64,000 nucleotides of DNA from positions 310,001 to 374,000 of the forward strand of contig NZ_JADLRJ010000007.1 in NCBI RefSeq assembly GCF_015477355.1, written 5' to 3'. Below, in pieces: positions 1 through 12,071 of the stretch; the stretch's first letter is position 1; each line of letters starts with the position of its first letter. Position numbers and translations under genes: made by a program. The DNA comes from Nocardia blacklockiae (lineage in GTDB: Bacteria; Actinomycetota; Actinomycetes; Mycobacteriales; Mycobacteriaceae). The notes beneath the pieces are model-generated. The model did not search any database. It was not told the origin of the DNA and was given only the letters and a program-made list of their open reading frames with translations.

Positions 1-32
1 CGCGGGCGCGACGGGTGTGGTAGCGGCGGCGC

Positions 33-1412
33 TCAGGAGGCGTGCGTGTTGTTCGGCCGCCGCCCCAGCGTGTTGCCCTCGCGGCCGGTGGCCGGCTTGG
101 CGCGGTACATCGCCAGGTCGGCGTCGTGCAGCACGGCTTCCGGGGTGCGCGTGTCGCCCGGGTGCAGCGGCGCGACGCCGATGGAGGCGTCGACGTGGAT
201 GCGGTGCCCGCGCGCGATGATCGGCTCGGACATGCTCTGCCGCAGCCGCTTCACCAGCACGTCCAGGTCCTCGGGCTGGGTGTGGCCGGACAGCAGCACC
301 AGAAATTCGTCACCGCCCAGGCGGCCCACCACGTCGTCGTGGCGCAGGCTGCGCTGCAGGCGCTGGGCCACGATCTGTAGCACGGTGTCGCCGATGGCGT
401 GGCCGAGCGTGTCGTTGATGTTCTTGAAGCCGTCCAGATCGATGAACAGCACGGTCGCCACCGGCAGGTCCTCGCTGGTGCCCAGCGCCGCCGCCAGCCG
501 CGACAGCACCAGCGACCGGTTGGCCAGCCCGGTGAGCGGGTCGTGGGTGGCCTGGTACTCCAATTGCCTTCGGCTGGCCCGGAATTCGGTGACATCGTTG
601 AACGACGACACCGCGGGCGAGTCGGGGTCGCCGGGGTTGAGCAGCCGGCTCGAGCCCGACAGCCAGCGGCGCTGCCCGTCGGGGCGGTCCACGCCGAACA
701 CGTAGCGGGTGATGGTCTCGCCGGTGGCCAGCGTGCGCGCGATCGGGTGCCGCAGCGGGGGCAACGGCTGGGCGTTGGCGTCGAGCATCGACAGGGGTAA
801 GGCGTCGATGCGCATGCCGACCAGGTCGTCGTTCTCGTGGCCGAAGATGCGCTTGGCGGCGGGATTGACCGATTCGATGCGCCCGTCGCGATCGATCACC
901 ACCACGCCCTCCTCCAGCTGCGAGACGACGGTGGTGAAGTGCTGTTCCGCGCGCCGCTGGGCCGCCTCGGCGCGCCGCTGGGCCGTCAGGTCGTGTATCA
1001 CCACCTGGTAGGCGACGTGGTCCTGCCAGGCGGTGAGTACGGAGACGGTCTCCACGTCGACCTTGCGGCCGTCGCAGCGCATGAGGGTCATCTCCGCGGG
1101 ATCGGAGGCGTCGCCCGTGGACTCGAGCCGGCCGATTCTTTCCAGCATCGCGGGTATCGACCGAGGGTCGACGAAACGCGTGACCGGCTGTCCGACAAGC
1201 TGATCGGTATCCTCGGCAGCAAGTAGCCGCACTATTGCTGGATTGGCAAACACGATGATGCCGCGCTCATGGACCACCACCCCGTCCGGGCTGTGCTCGA
1301 CGAGGGTCCGATACCGCTGGGCAAGCTGTTCGGCATCCACCGGGTCACCCCGGTCGCCACCCACCTCCACCACACGTACCCCCTGATCATCGAAGACTTG
1401 CGTCAATGGCAC
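33..1412 (-). CDS. PAS-PAS-GGDEF diguanylate cyclase
   Basis: Predicted cytosolic diguanylate cyclase (2 GTP to cyclic di-GMP), 459 aa. Two PAS sensor modules (about residues 30-150 and 155-285) precede a GGDEF domain (about 290-440). The signature GGDEF is intact at 366-370 and an RxxD product-inhibition site (RHDD, 357-360) lies five residues upstream, so both activity and feedback inhibition look preserved. There is no EAL domain and no membrane segment, so the PAS domains probably sense a soluble or redox signal. The start is a GTG without a clear SD. It is transcribed divergently from the ketosynthase gene across a 170-bp gap. The domain call is firm; the ligand is unknown. Confidence 0.9.
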   Translation of the reverse strand: MPLTQVFDDQGVRVVEVGGDRGDPVDAEQLAQRYRTLVEHSPDGVVVHERGIIVFANPAIVRLLAAEDTDQLVGQPVTRFVDPRSIPAMLERIGRLESTGDASDPAEMTLMRCDGRKVDVETVSVLTAWQDHVAYQVVIHDLTAQRRAEAAQRRAEQHFTTVVSQLEEGVVVIDRDGRIESVNPAAKRIFGHENDDLVGMRIDALPLSMLDANAQPLPPLRHPIARTLATGETITRYVFGVDRPDGQRRWLSGSSRLLNPGDPDSPAVSSFNDVTEFRASRRQLEYQATHDPLTGLANRSLVLSRLAAALGTSEDLPVATVLFIDLDGFKNINDTLGHAIGDTVLQIVAQRLQRSLRHDDVVGRLGGDEFLVLLSGHTQPEDLDVLVKRLRQSMSEPIIARGHRIHVDASIGVAPLHPGDTRTPEAVLHDADLAMYRAKPATGREGNTLGRRPNNTHAS

Positions 1413-1584
1413 ACGGGATCATTCTGTTGTCCGGCACGTATCAGATCACAGCGCCGACGGTATTGGATCTGTCACAGTTCGGGCACTTCGTCGGGCGCTG
1501 ATTGGCGATCATTACAGCTACCGGTTTGCTCAGCGATGGCGAATTACTCGCTATCGGGTCCGGGACCGGTGAAGGAGCGATGCG

Positions 1585-2775
1585 ATGCCGAGCACCACCA
1601 CTCCGCAGCCCGCGGAACAATATCAAGATCATATGACGATTGCCGGGATCGGTGTCGTCAGTGGTTACGGCTGGGGACGGGAAAACCTCTGGCAGGGCCT
1701 GTTGAGCGGCAAGCCCGCGGCCCGGCTGTATCCAGGGTACGGCCCCGGCCGCGACGAGCGTGCCTGGGTGGCCCGACTACCCGAGGGCGGCGATCCGGCG
1801 GTGAGTCCCAGTCTCTACGCGCGGGCGATGCACGAGGCGGCCCGCGAGGCGATCGCCGACGCCACCGAGCGCGGCTGGCAGCGCGGGCGCACCGTGGGCC
1901 TGCTGCACGCGATCGTGCTCGGCGACGTCTACGACTGGCACGACTTCTACACCGTGGACCACGGCCATCGCCGCTCCCGCGACTATCTCCGATTATTACC
2001 CTCGACTCCGATCTCGGTGTTGATGCAGGAGTACGGCTTTCACGGTCCGTCGATGAACGTGTCGGCGGCGTGCAGTTCGGCCAACGTCGCGCTGATCACC
2101 GCGAAACTGTGGCTGGACCAGGGTTTCGCGGACGACGTGATCTGCGTGACCACCGACCTGTCGGGCAGTCCCGACATGGTCGAGCATTTCGTGCGGATGG
2201 GCGCGGCGGTCGCCGACACCGCGCCGCTCGAGGCGTGCCGCCCCTTCCAGGAGGGCAGCCGCGGCTTCAGCTTCGGCGAGGCCTCGGTGGCGTTCGTGGC
2301 GACCCGCTCGGCGCGGCGGCCCTACGCCAGTGTGCTCGGCGGGGCCATGAGCAACGACGCCTACCACGTCGTCTCGGTGGAGCCGAGCCTGACGCAGATC
2401 TTCGAATGTACCCGGCGCGCACTGGAATTCGCGGGCGTGCGGCCGTCGGACATCGGCTACTACAACGCGCACGGGCCCGGCACCCGCCAATGCGACGTCG
2501 CCGAGACCACGCTGGTGCGCGAGCTGTTCGACGACGGCCCGCTGATCTATTCGATCAAGCCGCTGACCGGGCACTGCATGGGCGCGTCGGCCGGGGTGGA
2601 GCTGGCCGCGGCGGCGCTGGGCTACGAACGCGGCGTCGTGCCCGCGCCGCCGATCGTCGCCGCCCCGCATCCCAGGCTGATCGACGGCCCGACACCGTTC
2701 GAGGGCGGCCTCACCGTGAAGACGGCACTCGGTATGGGCGGGCACAATTCGGTGCTCGTGCTCGGTCCCGCCTGA
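1585..2775 (+). CDS. beta-ketoacyl synthase family protein
   Basis: Thiolase-fold condensing enzyme, 396 aa, of the 3-oxoacyl-ACP synthase I/II type. The catalytic triad is complete: Cys163 in SAACSS, His296 in NAHGPGT and His330 in KPLTGH, with conserved Lys325. GAAGGAG at 1571-1577 lies 7 bases before the chosen ATG; a second ATG at residue 17 would also fit the fold start. No acyl carrier protein, ketoreductase or other PKS/FAS partner is adjacent, so it is a solitary ketosynthase and its substrate cannot be read from context. The next gene, an HPF-like protein, follows 61 bp downstream in the same direction and may be co-transcribed. Confidence 0.85.
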   Translation: MPSTTTPQPAEQYQDHMTIAGIGVVSGYGWGRENLWQGLLSGKPAARLYPGYGPGRDERAWVARLPEGGDPAVSPSLYARAMHEAAREAIADATERGWQRGRTVGLLHAIVLGDVYDWHDFYTVDHGHRRSRDYLRLLPSTPISVLMQEYGFHGPSMNVSAACSSANVALITAKLWLDQGFADDVICVTTDLSGSPDMVEHFVRMGAAVADTAPLEACRPFQEGSRGFSFGEASVAFVATRSARRPYASVLGGAMSNDAYHVVSVEPSLTQIFECTRRALEFAGVRPSDIGYYNAHGPGTRQCDVAETTLVRELFDDGPLIYSIKPLTGHCMGASAGVELAAAALGYERGVVPAPPIVAAPHPRLIDGPTPFEGGLTVKTALGMGGHNSVLVLGPA

Positions 2776-2836
2776 TCGATGCCGGACGGTCGGCCGGGAC
2801 TTTCGGCTCTGTCGCCGGCCCGCCCGCGGTGGTCTG

Positions 2837-3697
2837 ATGGCGGCGGTGCGCAGGAAAGCGGGAGTCGACGTGGACTCGTTCGAAGCACGGTCCGCCGGAA
2901 CCGGTCCGGAACCCGTGGTGACCGTGCGCGGGCCGGTGCCCGCGGGCGAGGTGGTCCGCGCGGTGCGCGGCATCGCCCGGGTCCTGCGGGCGCACGCGAT
3001 CGACTGCGCGCCGCGCGTGCGGCTCACCTGGCCGCGCGAGCCGGGCGCGTTCTCGGTGGTGCAGGCGAATCTGCCGCTGCCCGGCGCGCCCGGGCGGGTA
3101 CAGGCCTGCGGCCCAGCCGGTTTCGCGGTGACCTTCGCGCTGGAGCGGCTGGACCGCCAGCTGCTCCGGTGGCGGCACGCGCGGCCGCAGTCGTGGCCGG
3201 AACCGGTGCGGTCGCCGCTGGCGGGAATCACCGGACCGCGTCCGATCGTGCGCCGCAAGCAGGTGCCGCTGTTCGCGGGCACCTCGCTCGAGGCGGTCCG
3301 CTTGCTCGGCGCGATGGACTACGACTGCTGTCTGTTCGCCGACACCGAAACCGGAGTGGACGCGCTGGTGCACCGCGACGGGCCGGCCGGTCTGCGGCTG
3401 ACCCGGCAGGACGGCGGGGTCGTCGCCGGGCACGGTCCGCGGGGGCTCGCGGTCGACGGCGGGCCGGCGCCGCGCCTGACCGAGGCGCAGGCCGCGGCGC
3501 GGTTGTGCCGCGCCGGGTTGCCGTTCCTGTTCTGCACCGATCCCGCGACCCGGCGCGGAATGCTGCTGTATCGGCGCTACGACGGCGACCTCGCGGTGCT
3601 CGTGCCGGTGCCGCCGGAACCCGCGGCGCGCGGGCGGGTCCGGCGGCTCGGCAATGTCCGGCACCTCACACCGGCCGCGACCGCCGGCGGCACGTAG
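2837..3697 (+). CDS. HPF/RaiA-like ribosome-associated protein
   Basis: 286-aa protein resembling long ribosome hibernation promoting factors and the mycobacterial dormancy protein Rv0079. The N-terminal third (about 25-115) is compatible with the HPF/S30AE fold. It is followed by two copies of the small C-terminal dimerisation-type domain: about 138-200 (KQVPLF...MDYDCCLFADTETGVDALVHR) and about 215-265 (LCRAGLPFLFCTDPATRRGMLLYRR), the second closest to the canonical sequence. The inferred role is binding the 30S or 70S ribosome in stress or stationary phase. It sits behind the ketosynthase gene in a probable operon. The C-terminal domain call is moderately firm; the N-terminal assignment is weaker. 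Confidence 0.6.
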   Translation: MAAVRRKAGVDVDSFEARSAGTGPEPVVTVRGPVPAGEVVRAVRGIARVLRAHAIDCAPRVRLTWPREPGAFSVVQANLPLPGAPGRVQACGPAGFAVTFALERLDRQLLRWRHARPQSWPEPVRSPLAGITGPRPIVRRKQVPLFAGTSLEAVRLLGAMDYDCCLFADTETGVDALVHRDGPAGLRLTRQDGGVVAGHGPRGLAVDGGPAPRLTEAQAAARLCRAGLPFLFCTDPATRRGMLLYRRYDGDLAVLVPVPPEPAARGRVRRLGNVRHLTPAATAGGT

Positions 3698-3944
3698 TCT
3701 GGACGGGTGCGGCCGGTGGTCTGCGGCCGAGCGCTGCGACTCGCCGGTCCGAGACGACCTCCGGCGGGGTGCGCGAGCCGACAGACGCTGTCGCCGCGGC
3801 CCGGCCCGCGTCCGGCGGCGACCGCCGAAAATCCCCGGTCACCACGGTGCCCTCCGCTCGGCGAGCAAACTTGTCGGTGGGTGTGCCTAGCATGGCGGCG
3901 GGGGCAGTTCTGGATGCCGAAACACGATGGAGAAGGGACGACCT

Positions 3945-6923
<2,979 letters not shown>

Positions 6924-6960
6924 GCCACTGCCATGGGTGACCCACGTCACTGACCGGACC

Positions 6961-6987
6961 TGTCAGGGATCGGTGCGCTGTCTCGTT
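6961..6987 (+). promoter_or_regulatory. predicted ECF41 sigma-factor promoter
   Basis: TGTCAGG at 6961-6967, a 16-base spacer, then CGTT at 6984-6987. ECF41 promoters have a conserved TGTCA-type -35 and a CGTC-type -10 with this spacing. It sits 32 bases before an oxidoreductase-sigma pair whose sigma is ECF41-like, so the unit is probably autoregulated. Confidence 0.6.
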
Positions 6988-7019
6988 CAAGGTGCACGCG
7001 AACCAGACAGGAGCGAACC

Positions 7020-8207
7020 ATGCACCGCATCGTCGTCCTCGGGGCCGGATACGCCGGAGCCTTCTCCGCCGGATACTTGGCCCGCCAACTGCACCGCGAC
7101 GACTTCGAGATCACCGTCGTCAACGCCGAACCCGATTTCGTGGAGCGGCTGCGCCTGCACCAGCTGGCCGCCGGGCAGCGGCTCCGCCACCTGCCGCTGG
7201 CGGAGATGTTCGCGGGCACCGGGATTCGGCTGCGCGTGGCGCGGGTGCTCGCGGTCGACGCCGAGCACCGCACCGTCACGGTGGCCGACGACGCCGGCAC
7301 CGACCGGATCGGCTACGACAGCCTGGTCTACGCGCTTGGCAGCACCGCCGCCGACCACGGCGTCGCGGGCGTGGCCGAGCACGCCTTCCATGTCGCCGCC
7401 CGGCCGTCCGCGCTGCGCCTGCGCGCCCGCCTGGACGAACTGGGCGAGGCCGGAAGAGTTCTCGTGGTCGGCGGCAACCTGACCGCGATCGAGGCCGCCA
7501 CCGAAATCGCCGAATCCCGTCCGGGCCTTCGGGTCTCGCTCGCGACCAGCGGCGAGCTGGGCGGCTGGCTGGGCACGACGGCCCGCCGCCACCTACTGGC
7601 CGCCTTCGACCGGTTCGGCATCGACATCCACGAGCACACCACGATCGAGGGTGTCGAAGAAGCCGCGGCGATCGCGGCCGACGGCACCGCGTACGCCACC
7701 GACGCGACCGTCTGGGCCGCGGGCTTCGCCGCCCACCCGATCGCGGCCGCCGCCGGTCTCGAGGTGGTGCCCGACGGCCGGATCCGTGTCGACCGGCAGA
7801 TGCGGTCGGTGTCGCACCCGGACGTCTATGTCGTCGGCGACAGCGCCTTCGTCCTCCGCGAGAACGGCCGACCGCTGCCGATGTCCTGCGCCTCCGCGGG
7901 CGTCACCGGCACGCAGGCGACCGCGGCGCTCATCGGCGACCGCACCGGCCGCAAAATCGCGCCGACCGCGCTGACCTACGTCGGCAACCACATCAGCCTC
8001 GGCCGCCGGGACGGGATATTCCAGATGGTCGACGGCGACGTGCGAGCGAAGTCGTGGGCGCTGCGCGGCAGGCCCGCCGCCCGCCTGAAGTCGGCGATCC
8101 TCACCACCGCCGCGTGGAGCCTGCACCACCCGACGTTCGGACGGCCCGGGCACCGGTATCGCGCGCTCACCATCCGGCCACAGTCGCCCGCCGCGGTCGC
8201 CGCCTAG
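7020..8207 (+). CDS. NADH dehydrogenase-like FAD oxidoreductase
   Basis: 395-aa pyridine nucleotide-disulfide-type flavoprotein related to type II NADH dehydrogenases. The FAD Rossmann motif GAGYAG is at residues 8-13, a central NAD(P)H-binding motif VVGGNLTAIE lies near 152, and the second FAD contact DVYVVGDSAFV near 270. It has no C-terminal membrane anchor, so it is probably soluble. AGGAG at 7009-7013 supports the ATG. It is 10 bp upstream of an ECF41-type sigma gene; ECF41 factors are typically encoded beside a redox or decarboxylase partner, which fits. The physiological electron acceptor is unknown. Confidence 0.85.
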   Translation: MHRIVVLGAGYAGAFSAGYLARQLHRDDFEITVVNAEPDFVERLRLHQLAAGQRLRHLPLAEMFAGTGIRLRVARVLAVDAEHRTVTVADDAGTDRIGYDSLVYALGSTAADHGVAGVAEHAFHVAARPSALRLRARLDELGEAGRVLVVGGNLTAIEAATEIAESRPGLRVSLATSGELGGWLGTTARRHLLAAFDRFGIDIHEHTTIEGVEEAAAIAADGTAYATDATVWAAGFAAHPIAAAAGLEVVPDGRIRVDRQMRSVSHPDVYVVGDSAFVLRENGRPLPMSCASAGVTGTQATAALIGDRTGRKIAPTALTYVGNHISLGRRDGIFQMVDGDVRAKSWALRGRPAARLKSAILTTAAWSLHHPTFGRPGHRYRALTIRPQSPAAVAA

Positions 8208-8217
8208 AGTCGCCCGC

Positions 8218-9159
8218 ATGGACACCGCCACCGTGGCGCGGTTCGAGGCCAGCCGGAACCGGCTGGCCTCACTCGCCTATCGTCTGCTCGGTTCGGCCGC
8301 CGACGCCGAGGACACGGTGCAGGACGCGTTCCTGCGGTGGCAGGCCGCCGACCGCGAGTACGTCGAGGTGCCCGAGGCCTGGCTGACCAAGATCGTCACC
8401 AATCTGGCGCTCGACCGGCTGCGGTCGGCGAAGGTGCGGCGCGAACGCGCGGTCGGCGCCTGGATGCCCGAACCGCTGCTCGACGGCGACCCCATGCTGG
8501 GCCCGGCCGACACCGTCGAGCAGCGCGAATCGGTGACCCTGGCGGTACTGACGCTGATGGAGCGGCTGGCACCGGTCGAGCGGGCGGTGTACGTACTGCG
8601 CGAGGCCTTCTCGTACAGCCACGCCGAGATCGCCGAGATCCTCGGCATCTCCGAGGCCGCGAGCCAGCAGCACGCGCATCGCGCCCGGCGTCGAATCACG
8701 GCGGCGCGCAACGCTTCCGTTCTCGACCACGCCACCGCGCGCCGGATCGTCGACGCGTTCGTCGACGCCGCCGCCTCGGGCCGCACCGAACGGCTGGTGG
8801 CCCTGCTGACCGACGACGCGACCGGCGTCGCCGACGGCGCGGGGCTGGGGTCGGCCCCGAGACTGATCCGCTACTCGTCCCCGCAGCGGATCGCCGCCGC
8901 CATTCGAGCCGGGTTCGCACCGACTCCCGCCAAGCGCAGGCGTGCCGGTGGGTCGCCGTCGATCCATGCCGCCGTGGTCAACGGCTGCCCCGCCATGATC
9001 GCCACGCTCGACGACCGGGTCGCGGGCATCGTGGTCCTGGAGGTCCGCGACGGCAAGATCGCGGGCGTGCGCGGCATCGCCGCTCGGGAACGGCTCGGCC
9101 GCCTCGGCACGCAGTGGCGGCGGCAGGAGCACGACGCCCCGCTGATTGAATCTTGGTGA
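8218..9159 (+). CDS. sigJ: ECF41-type RNA polymerase sigma factor (SigJ-like)
   Basis: 313-aa ECF sigma factor. Region 2 (RLLGSAADAEDTVQDAFLRW, about 22-42) and region 4 (about 118-160, LAPVERAVYVLREAFSYSHAEIA) are followed by a roughly 130-residue SnoaL-like domain. That C-terminal extension, with a VNGCPAM motif (family NGxPA) near 258 and a DGAG segment near 205, defines ECF41/SigJ-type factors, where it replaces an anti-sigma factor and tunes activity. It is encoded directly behind a flavoprotein gene and probably reads the promoter at 6961. The symbol is by similarity to mycobacterial SigJ; paralogues are common, so orthology is unproven. Confidence 0.85.
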   Translation: MDTATVARFEASRNRLASLAYRLLGSAADAEDTVQDAFLRWQAADREYVEVPEAWLTKIVTNLALDRLRSAKVRRERAVGAWMPEPLLDGDPMLGPADTVEQRESVTLAVLTLMERLAPVERAVYVLREAFSYSHAEIAEILGISEAASQQHAHRARRRITAARNASVLDHATARRIVDAFVDAAASGRTERLVALLTDDATGVADGAGLGSAPRLIRYSSPQRIAAAIRAGFAPTPAKRRRAGGSPSIHAAVVNGCPAMIATLDDRVAGIVVLEVRDGKIAGVRGIAARERLGRLGTQWRRQEHDAPLIESW

Positions 9160-9253
9160 CCGGTGTCGCCGGAGGTTACTCCGATGTTCCGGCAGCACAA
9201 CGGAACCCAACCTCTCCGGCACCTGATCAGAAGGCGATGGGTCGCCAGGCTAC

Positions 9254-10567
9254 TCAGTACCCGAAACCACCTGTGGGGGCCCCGAATTCGGCTCCGCCGG
9301 AGCCGTGCCTGCGCATCTGGCGGCGGCGGAAGAACACCTCCTCGACCGACACCGAGGGCATCGCGGCGCGCAGCACGGCCAGGCGCGGGTCGCCCGCGTG
9401 CTCTTCGAGGTGGCGTTGCAGGCCTACTCGGCGCTCGTCGGGGAGCGCGGCCCACACCGCGCCGATGTGCGCCTGGACGTCGGCGTCGGCGTCGGCGACG
9501 AGTTCCAGTAGCGCCCGCCACAATCCGGCCTCGGTGGCGCGCGAGGGCAGCATCGCCACCATGGATTCGGACGCCTCGGCCAGCAGCCGCGCGACCGTGC
9601 GCCGGGTGTCGACATCGGTGCGCGCGGCCAGCTCGAACAGTCCGCGCCAGCTGCGCGGCCCGGCGGTGCCGGCCAGCGCCGCCACCAACCCGGTCAACGT
9701 GTCGTGTTCGGCGACAACGGGATTCGCGGCCAGCCGGTCGAGCGCCCGCGAACTCAGCGAGGCGGTGAAGGCCAGGAACTCGGCCGTCACCCCCGTGCGC
9801 CCGGCGTTCACGACGAGATTGCCGATCGAGGCCGGCGACCCGACCGCGAACAGGATGTCGCCGACCGCGGCCACCACCTCTGGTTCGCACCGCCCGAACA
9901 CCGACAGCGCCGCCGACTGCAGATCCGGCGACCCGGCCAGCACGGTGCGCACCATCCGCGGAATGCGTTGCGCCGGACCGTTCAACAGCTGCCGCACCAC
10001 CGCGCTGACGCTCTCGGAGGAGTACGCGAAGGCCGCGGAGAAGATCAGGCCCTCGTCGTCGGGCACGCCCTGCTCCACGGCCTCCACCAGAGCCGGTGTC
10101 GCATAACCCAGGAACGGTCCCGCCGTCACGTAGTCGCGCCGCCGCAGTATCTCGTTGACCACCGCGACGACCGGCTTGAGCGGCGCGTCGGAGGCCAGCA
10201 GGCCGACCGTGGCGGGGTCCAGGTACGGCGCGCAGTCGGTCGCGTAGGAGGTGCCCAGCAGCGACATCGTCTCGATCGCCTTCTTCGGGTGATCGATGCC
10301 GACGGCGCCCGCCGCGCGGCCGGTCATCATCGGCGGCACGATGCGCTGCACCAGCGGCATCGAAATGGTCAGCGGAATGAAGGGGACCAGTTTGCTGATG
10401 CGCTTGAAGGTTTCGGAATGGTCGTCGAAGATGACCGCCGCCATGCGCTGCTGAATCTCGTGCAGGTGCTCGGCGCCCAGCCGCTCGAGATGCGCCAGCC
10501 GGTGCGGCGACACGTGCAGCGTGCGCGCCAGCAGAATGATCTGCGCGCGGGTGACCAGTTCGCTCAT
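9254..10567 (-). CDS. uncharacterised alpha-helical protein
   Basis: 437-aa protein that I do not recognise. It is predominantly helical, with a central hydrophobic stretch near residues 60-85 (LVPFIPLTISMPLVQRIVPPMM) that is only weakly membrane-like, several repeated helix-rich segments (150-390), and a Gly-rich C-terminus. The start codon overlaps the stop of the upstream 74-aa gene by four bases (ATGA), so the two are translationally coupled. It is convergent with the sigma gene. It may be a cytosolic scaffold or regulatory protein, but no catalytic motif is visible. Confidence 0.6.
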   Translation of the reverse strand: MSELVTRAQIILLARTLHVSPHRLAHLERLGAEHLHEIQQRMAAVIFDDHSETFKRISKLVPFIPLTISMPLVQRIVPPMMTGRAAGAVGIDHPKKAIETMSLLGTSYATDCAPYLDPATVGLLASDAPLKPVVAVVNEILRRRDYVTAGPFLGYATPALVEAVEQGVPDDEGLIFSAAFAYSSESVSAVVRQLLNGPAQRIPRMVRTVLAGSPDLQSAALSVFGRCEPEVVAAVGDILFAVGSPASIGNLVVNAGRTGVTAEFLAFTASLSSRALDRLAANPVVAEHDTLTGLVAALAGTAGPRSWRGLFELAARTDVDTRRTVARLLAEASESMVAMLPSRATEAGLWRALLELVADADADVQAHIGAVWAALPDERRVGLQRHLEEHAGDPRLAVLRAAMPSVSVEEVFFRRRQMRRHGSGGAEFGAPTGGFGY

Positions 10568-10788
10568 CGGTCGGCGGCGTCCCCGAACATGATTCGCTTC
10601 GTCACCCCGCGCAACGGTTTCGGCAGCGCGCCGACCATCCCGTCGATGGATTCGGCGAGCGCGAATCGTTCCTGCTGCCGAGCCGCCCGGAACAGCGTGA
10701 GCAGATCGGCGATTTCCCCCTCGGACAACGAGTCCAGGGCCGCGCTCGGCCCGCGCAATTCTTGTTCGAGGTCTTTTCTGGCGGTCAT
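10564..10788 (-). CDS. small uncharacterised protein coupled to the next gene
   Basis: 74-aa acidic/basic helical protein (MTARKDLEQELRG...), not recognised. An AGGAG four bases upstream supports the ATG at 10788. Its stop overlaps the start of the 437-aa gene by four bases, so the pair forms a small operon. A longer reading of the same frame upstream runs antisense to the hydrolase gene and has hydrolase-shadow composition, so it was not used. Confidence 0.6.
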   Translation of the reverse strand: MTARKDLEQELRGPSAALDSLSEGEIADLLTLFRAARQQERFALAESIDGMVGALPKPLRGVTKRIMFGDAADR

Positions 10789-10846
10789 GCTGCTCCTGTT
10801 TTTCCCGCTTCGGCAGCTGTGGGTACCCGCGTGGACATCCGTCGAA

Positions 10847-11554
10847 TCATATGGCCTGCTGCGCGGCGTCGTGGACGAGTTCGGCCAGTTCGGCGGGGCG
10901 TGACCACATCGGCCAGTGGCCGGTGGGCAGATCGAGGTATTCGGCGTCGATGTCGGCCAATTCGGCGAACATCGGCAGTTCGGCGGCGTCGCGCAGTTGC
11001 CGCACCGTCTCCGCGCGGTAACTGGTGCAGATGATCGTCGTCGGAATGTTCCGGCGCGCAAGGGAATCGCCGAGTTTCAGCGGCGTCGCGACGATGCTCG
11101 TCGGCTCGGACACGGCGCGTTCGCGGAACCGGGCCAGGGCCGCCTCGTCGAGTCCCTCGATGCTGTTGCCGTCGGCCTGCAACCGCTCCCAGTCCGGCAG
11201 CGGATAGTCCGGGGCCGCGTTCAGCGCGGGCGCGATCGTGAAACCGTCGGGCATCGGCGCGGTGTCGACGTAGACCGCGCGCGTGAACCGGTCCGGCGCG
11301 AGGTCGGTGGCGAGATAGGCGGGCAGGGCGCCGCCGGAGTGCGACACCAGCACGGCCCGCTCGTCGCCGACCGCGTCCAGAATGGCGTGTGCCTGCGACT
11401 CGAAGGTCGCCTTCAGCCGATCCGGATCGTCGGGGTCCAGTCCCGGCAGGGTGAGCGCCCGCACCTCGTGGCCGCGCCCGCGCAGCAGGTCCGCCACCTC
11501 GTCCCACGCCCACGCGCCGAGCCAGAAACCGGGTACGAGAATGATTCGCGCCAT
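10847..11554 (-). CDS. alpha/beta hydrolase
   Basis: 235-aa alpha/beta-hydrolase of the small salicylate-esterase/EstA-like group. N-terminal strand and oxyanion region LVPGFWLGAWAWDEV (6-20); nucleophile Ser73 in VSHSGG, a variant of the usual GxSxG; probable catalytic His in LPTGHWPMW near 215. The ATG at residue 13 of the longest frame is used because the fold begins immediately after it and the upstream residues are low-quality sequence. Substrate unknown. It lies 58 bp upstream of the 74-aa gene on the same strand. Confidence 0.8.
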   Translation of the reverse strand: MARIILVPGFWLGAWAWDEVADLLRGRGHEVRALTLPGLDPDDPDRLKATFESQAHAILDAVGDERAVLVSHSGGALPAYLATDLAPDRFTRAVYVDTAPMPDGFTIAPALNAAPDYPLPDWERLQADGNSIEGLDEAALARFRERAVSEPTSIVATPLKLGDSLARRNIPTTIICTSYRAETVRQLRDAAELPMFAELADIDAEYLDLPTGHWPMWSRPAELAELVHDAAQQAI

Positions 11555-11650
11555 CCGCCGAGCATGGCACGGGGTGCGGGGGCTGACCACCCCTGTCGCC
11601 CGGTGCCGATCCGGCAGTCTCGCTTGCCCGTTCGGCTCGGGCGCGGCCGC

Positions 11651-12019
11651 TCAGTAGACCGGGCCGGTGTACTTCTCGCCGGGGCCCTGACCGGGGGCGT
11701 CGGGGTGGGCGGAGGATTCGCGGAAGGCGCGCTGCAGCGACTGCAGGCCCTCGCGAATCGGGCCGGCGTGCGGGCCGAGGTACTCCACCGACGCGGTGAC
11801 CAGGCCGGCGAGGGCGGTGATGACGCGGCGGGCCTCGTCCAGGTCGCGGCGCGGGCTGGTGTCCGGGTCGTCGTCGGCGAGGCCGAGCTTCTCGGCCGCG
11901 GAACTCATCAGCATCACGGCCGCGCGGCTGATCACCTCGACCGCGGGGATGTCCGCCAGTTCGCGCACGTCCGCGGCCTCGTCCGGGGCTGCGGACCGGT
12001 TCGACGACACCTCACTCAT
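11651..12019 (-). CDS. DUF1844 family protein
   Basis: 122-aa protein matching the actinobacterial DUF1844 family, with the characteristic block RELADIPAVEVISRAAVMLMSSAAEKLGL and the tail GPGEKYTGPVY. The family is conserved next to infC across Mycobacteriales, as here, but has no known function. I chose the ATG at 12019 (MSEVSSNRS) because the family N-terminus begins just before RELAD; in-frame ATGs at 12049 and 12172 are possible. It is divergent from the infC operon. Confidence 0.8.
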   Translation of the reverse strand: MSEVSSNRSAAPDEAADVRELADIPAVEVISRAAVMLMSSAAEKLGLADDDPDTSPRRDLDEARRVITALAGLVTASVEYLGPHAGPIREGLQSLQRAFRESSAHPDAPGQGPGEKYTGPVY

Positions 12020-12071
12020 GCCCGGTAGCATCGCATCCGAGACCGACATGCCTGGTCGCGGGGGCAGCCGA

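Noticed and set aside
3698-3944. LexA/SOS box upstream of uvrA
   Set aside because: No GAAC-N4-GTTC-type palindrome found; TTGTCG and TAGCAT are only 11 bases apart, too close for a promoter.
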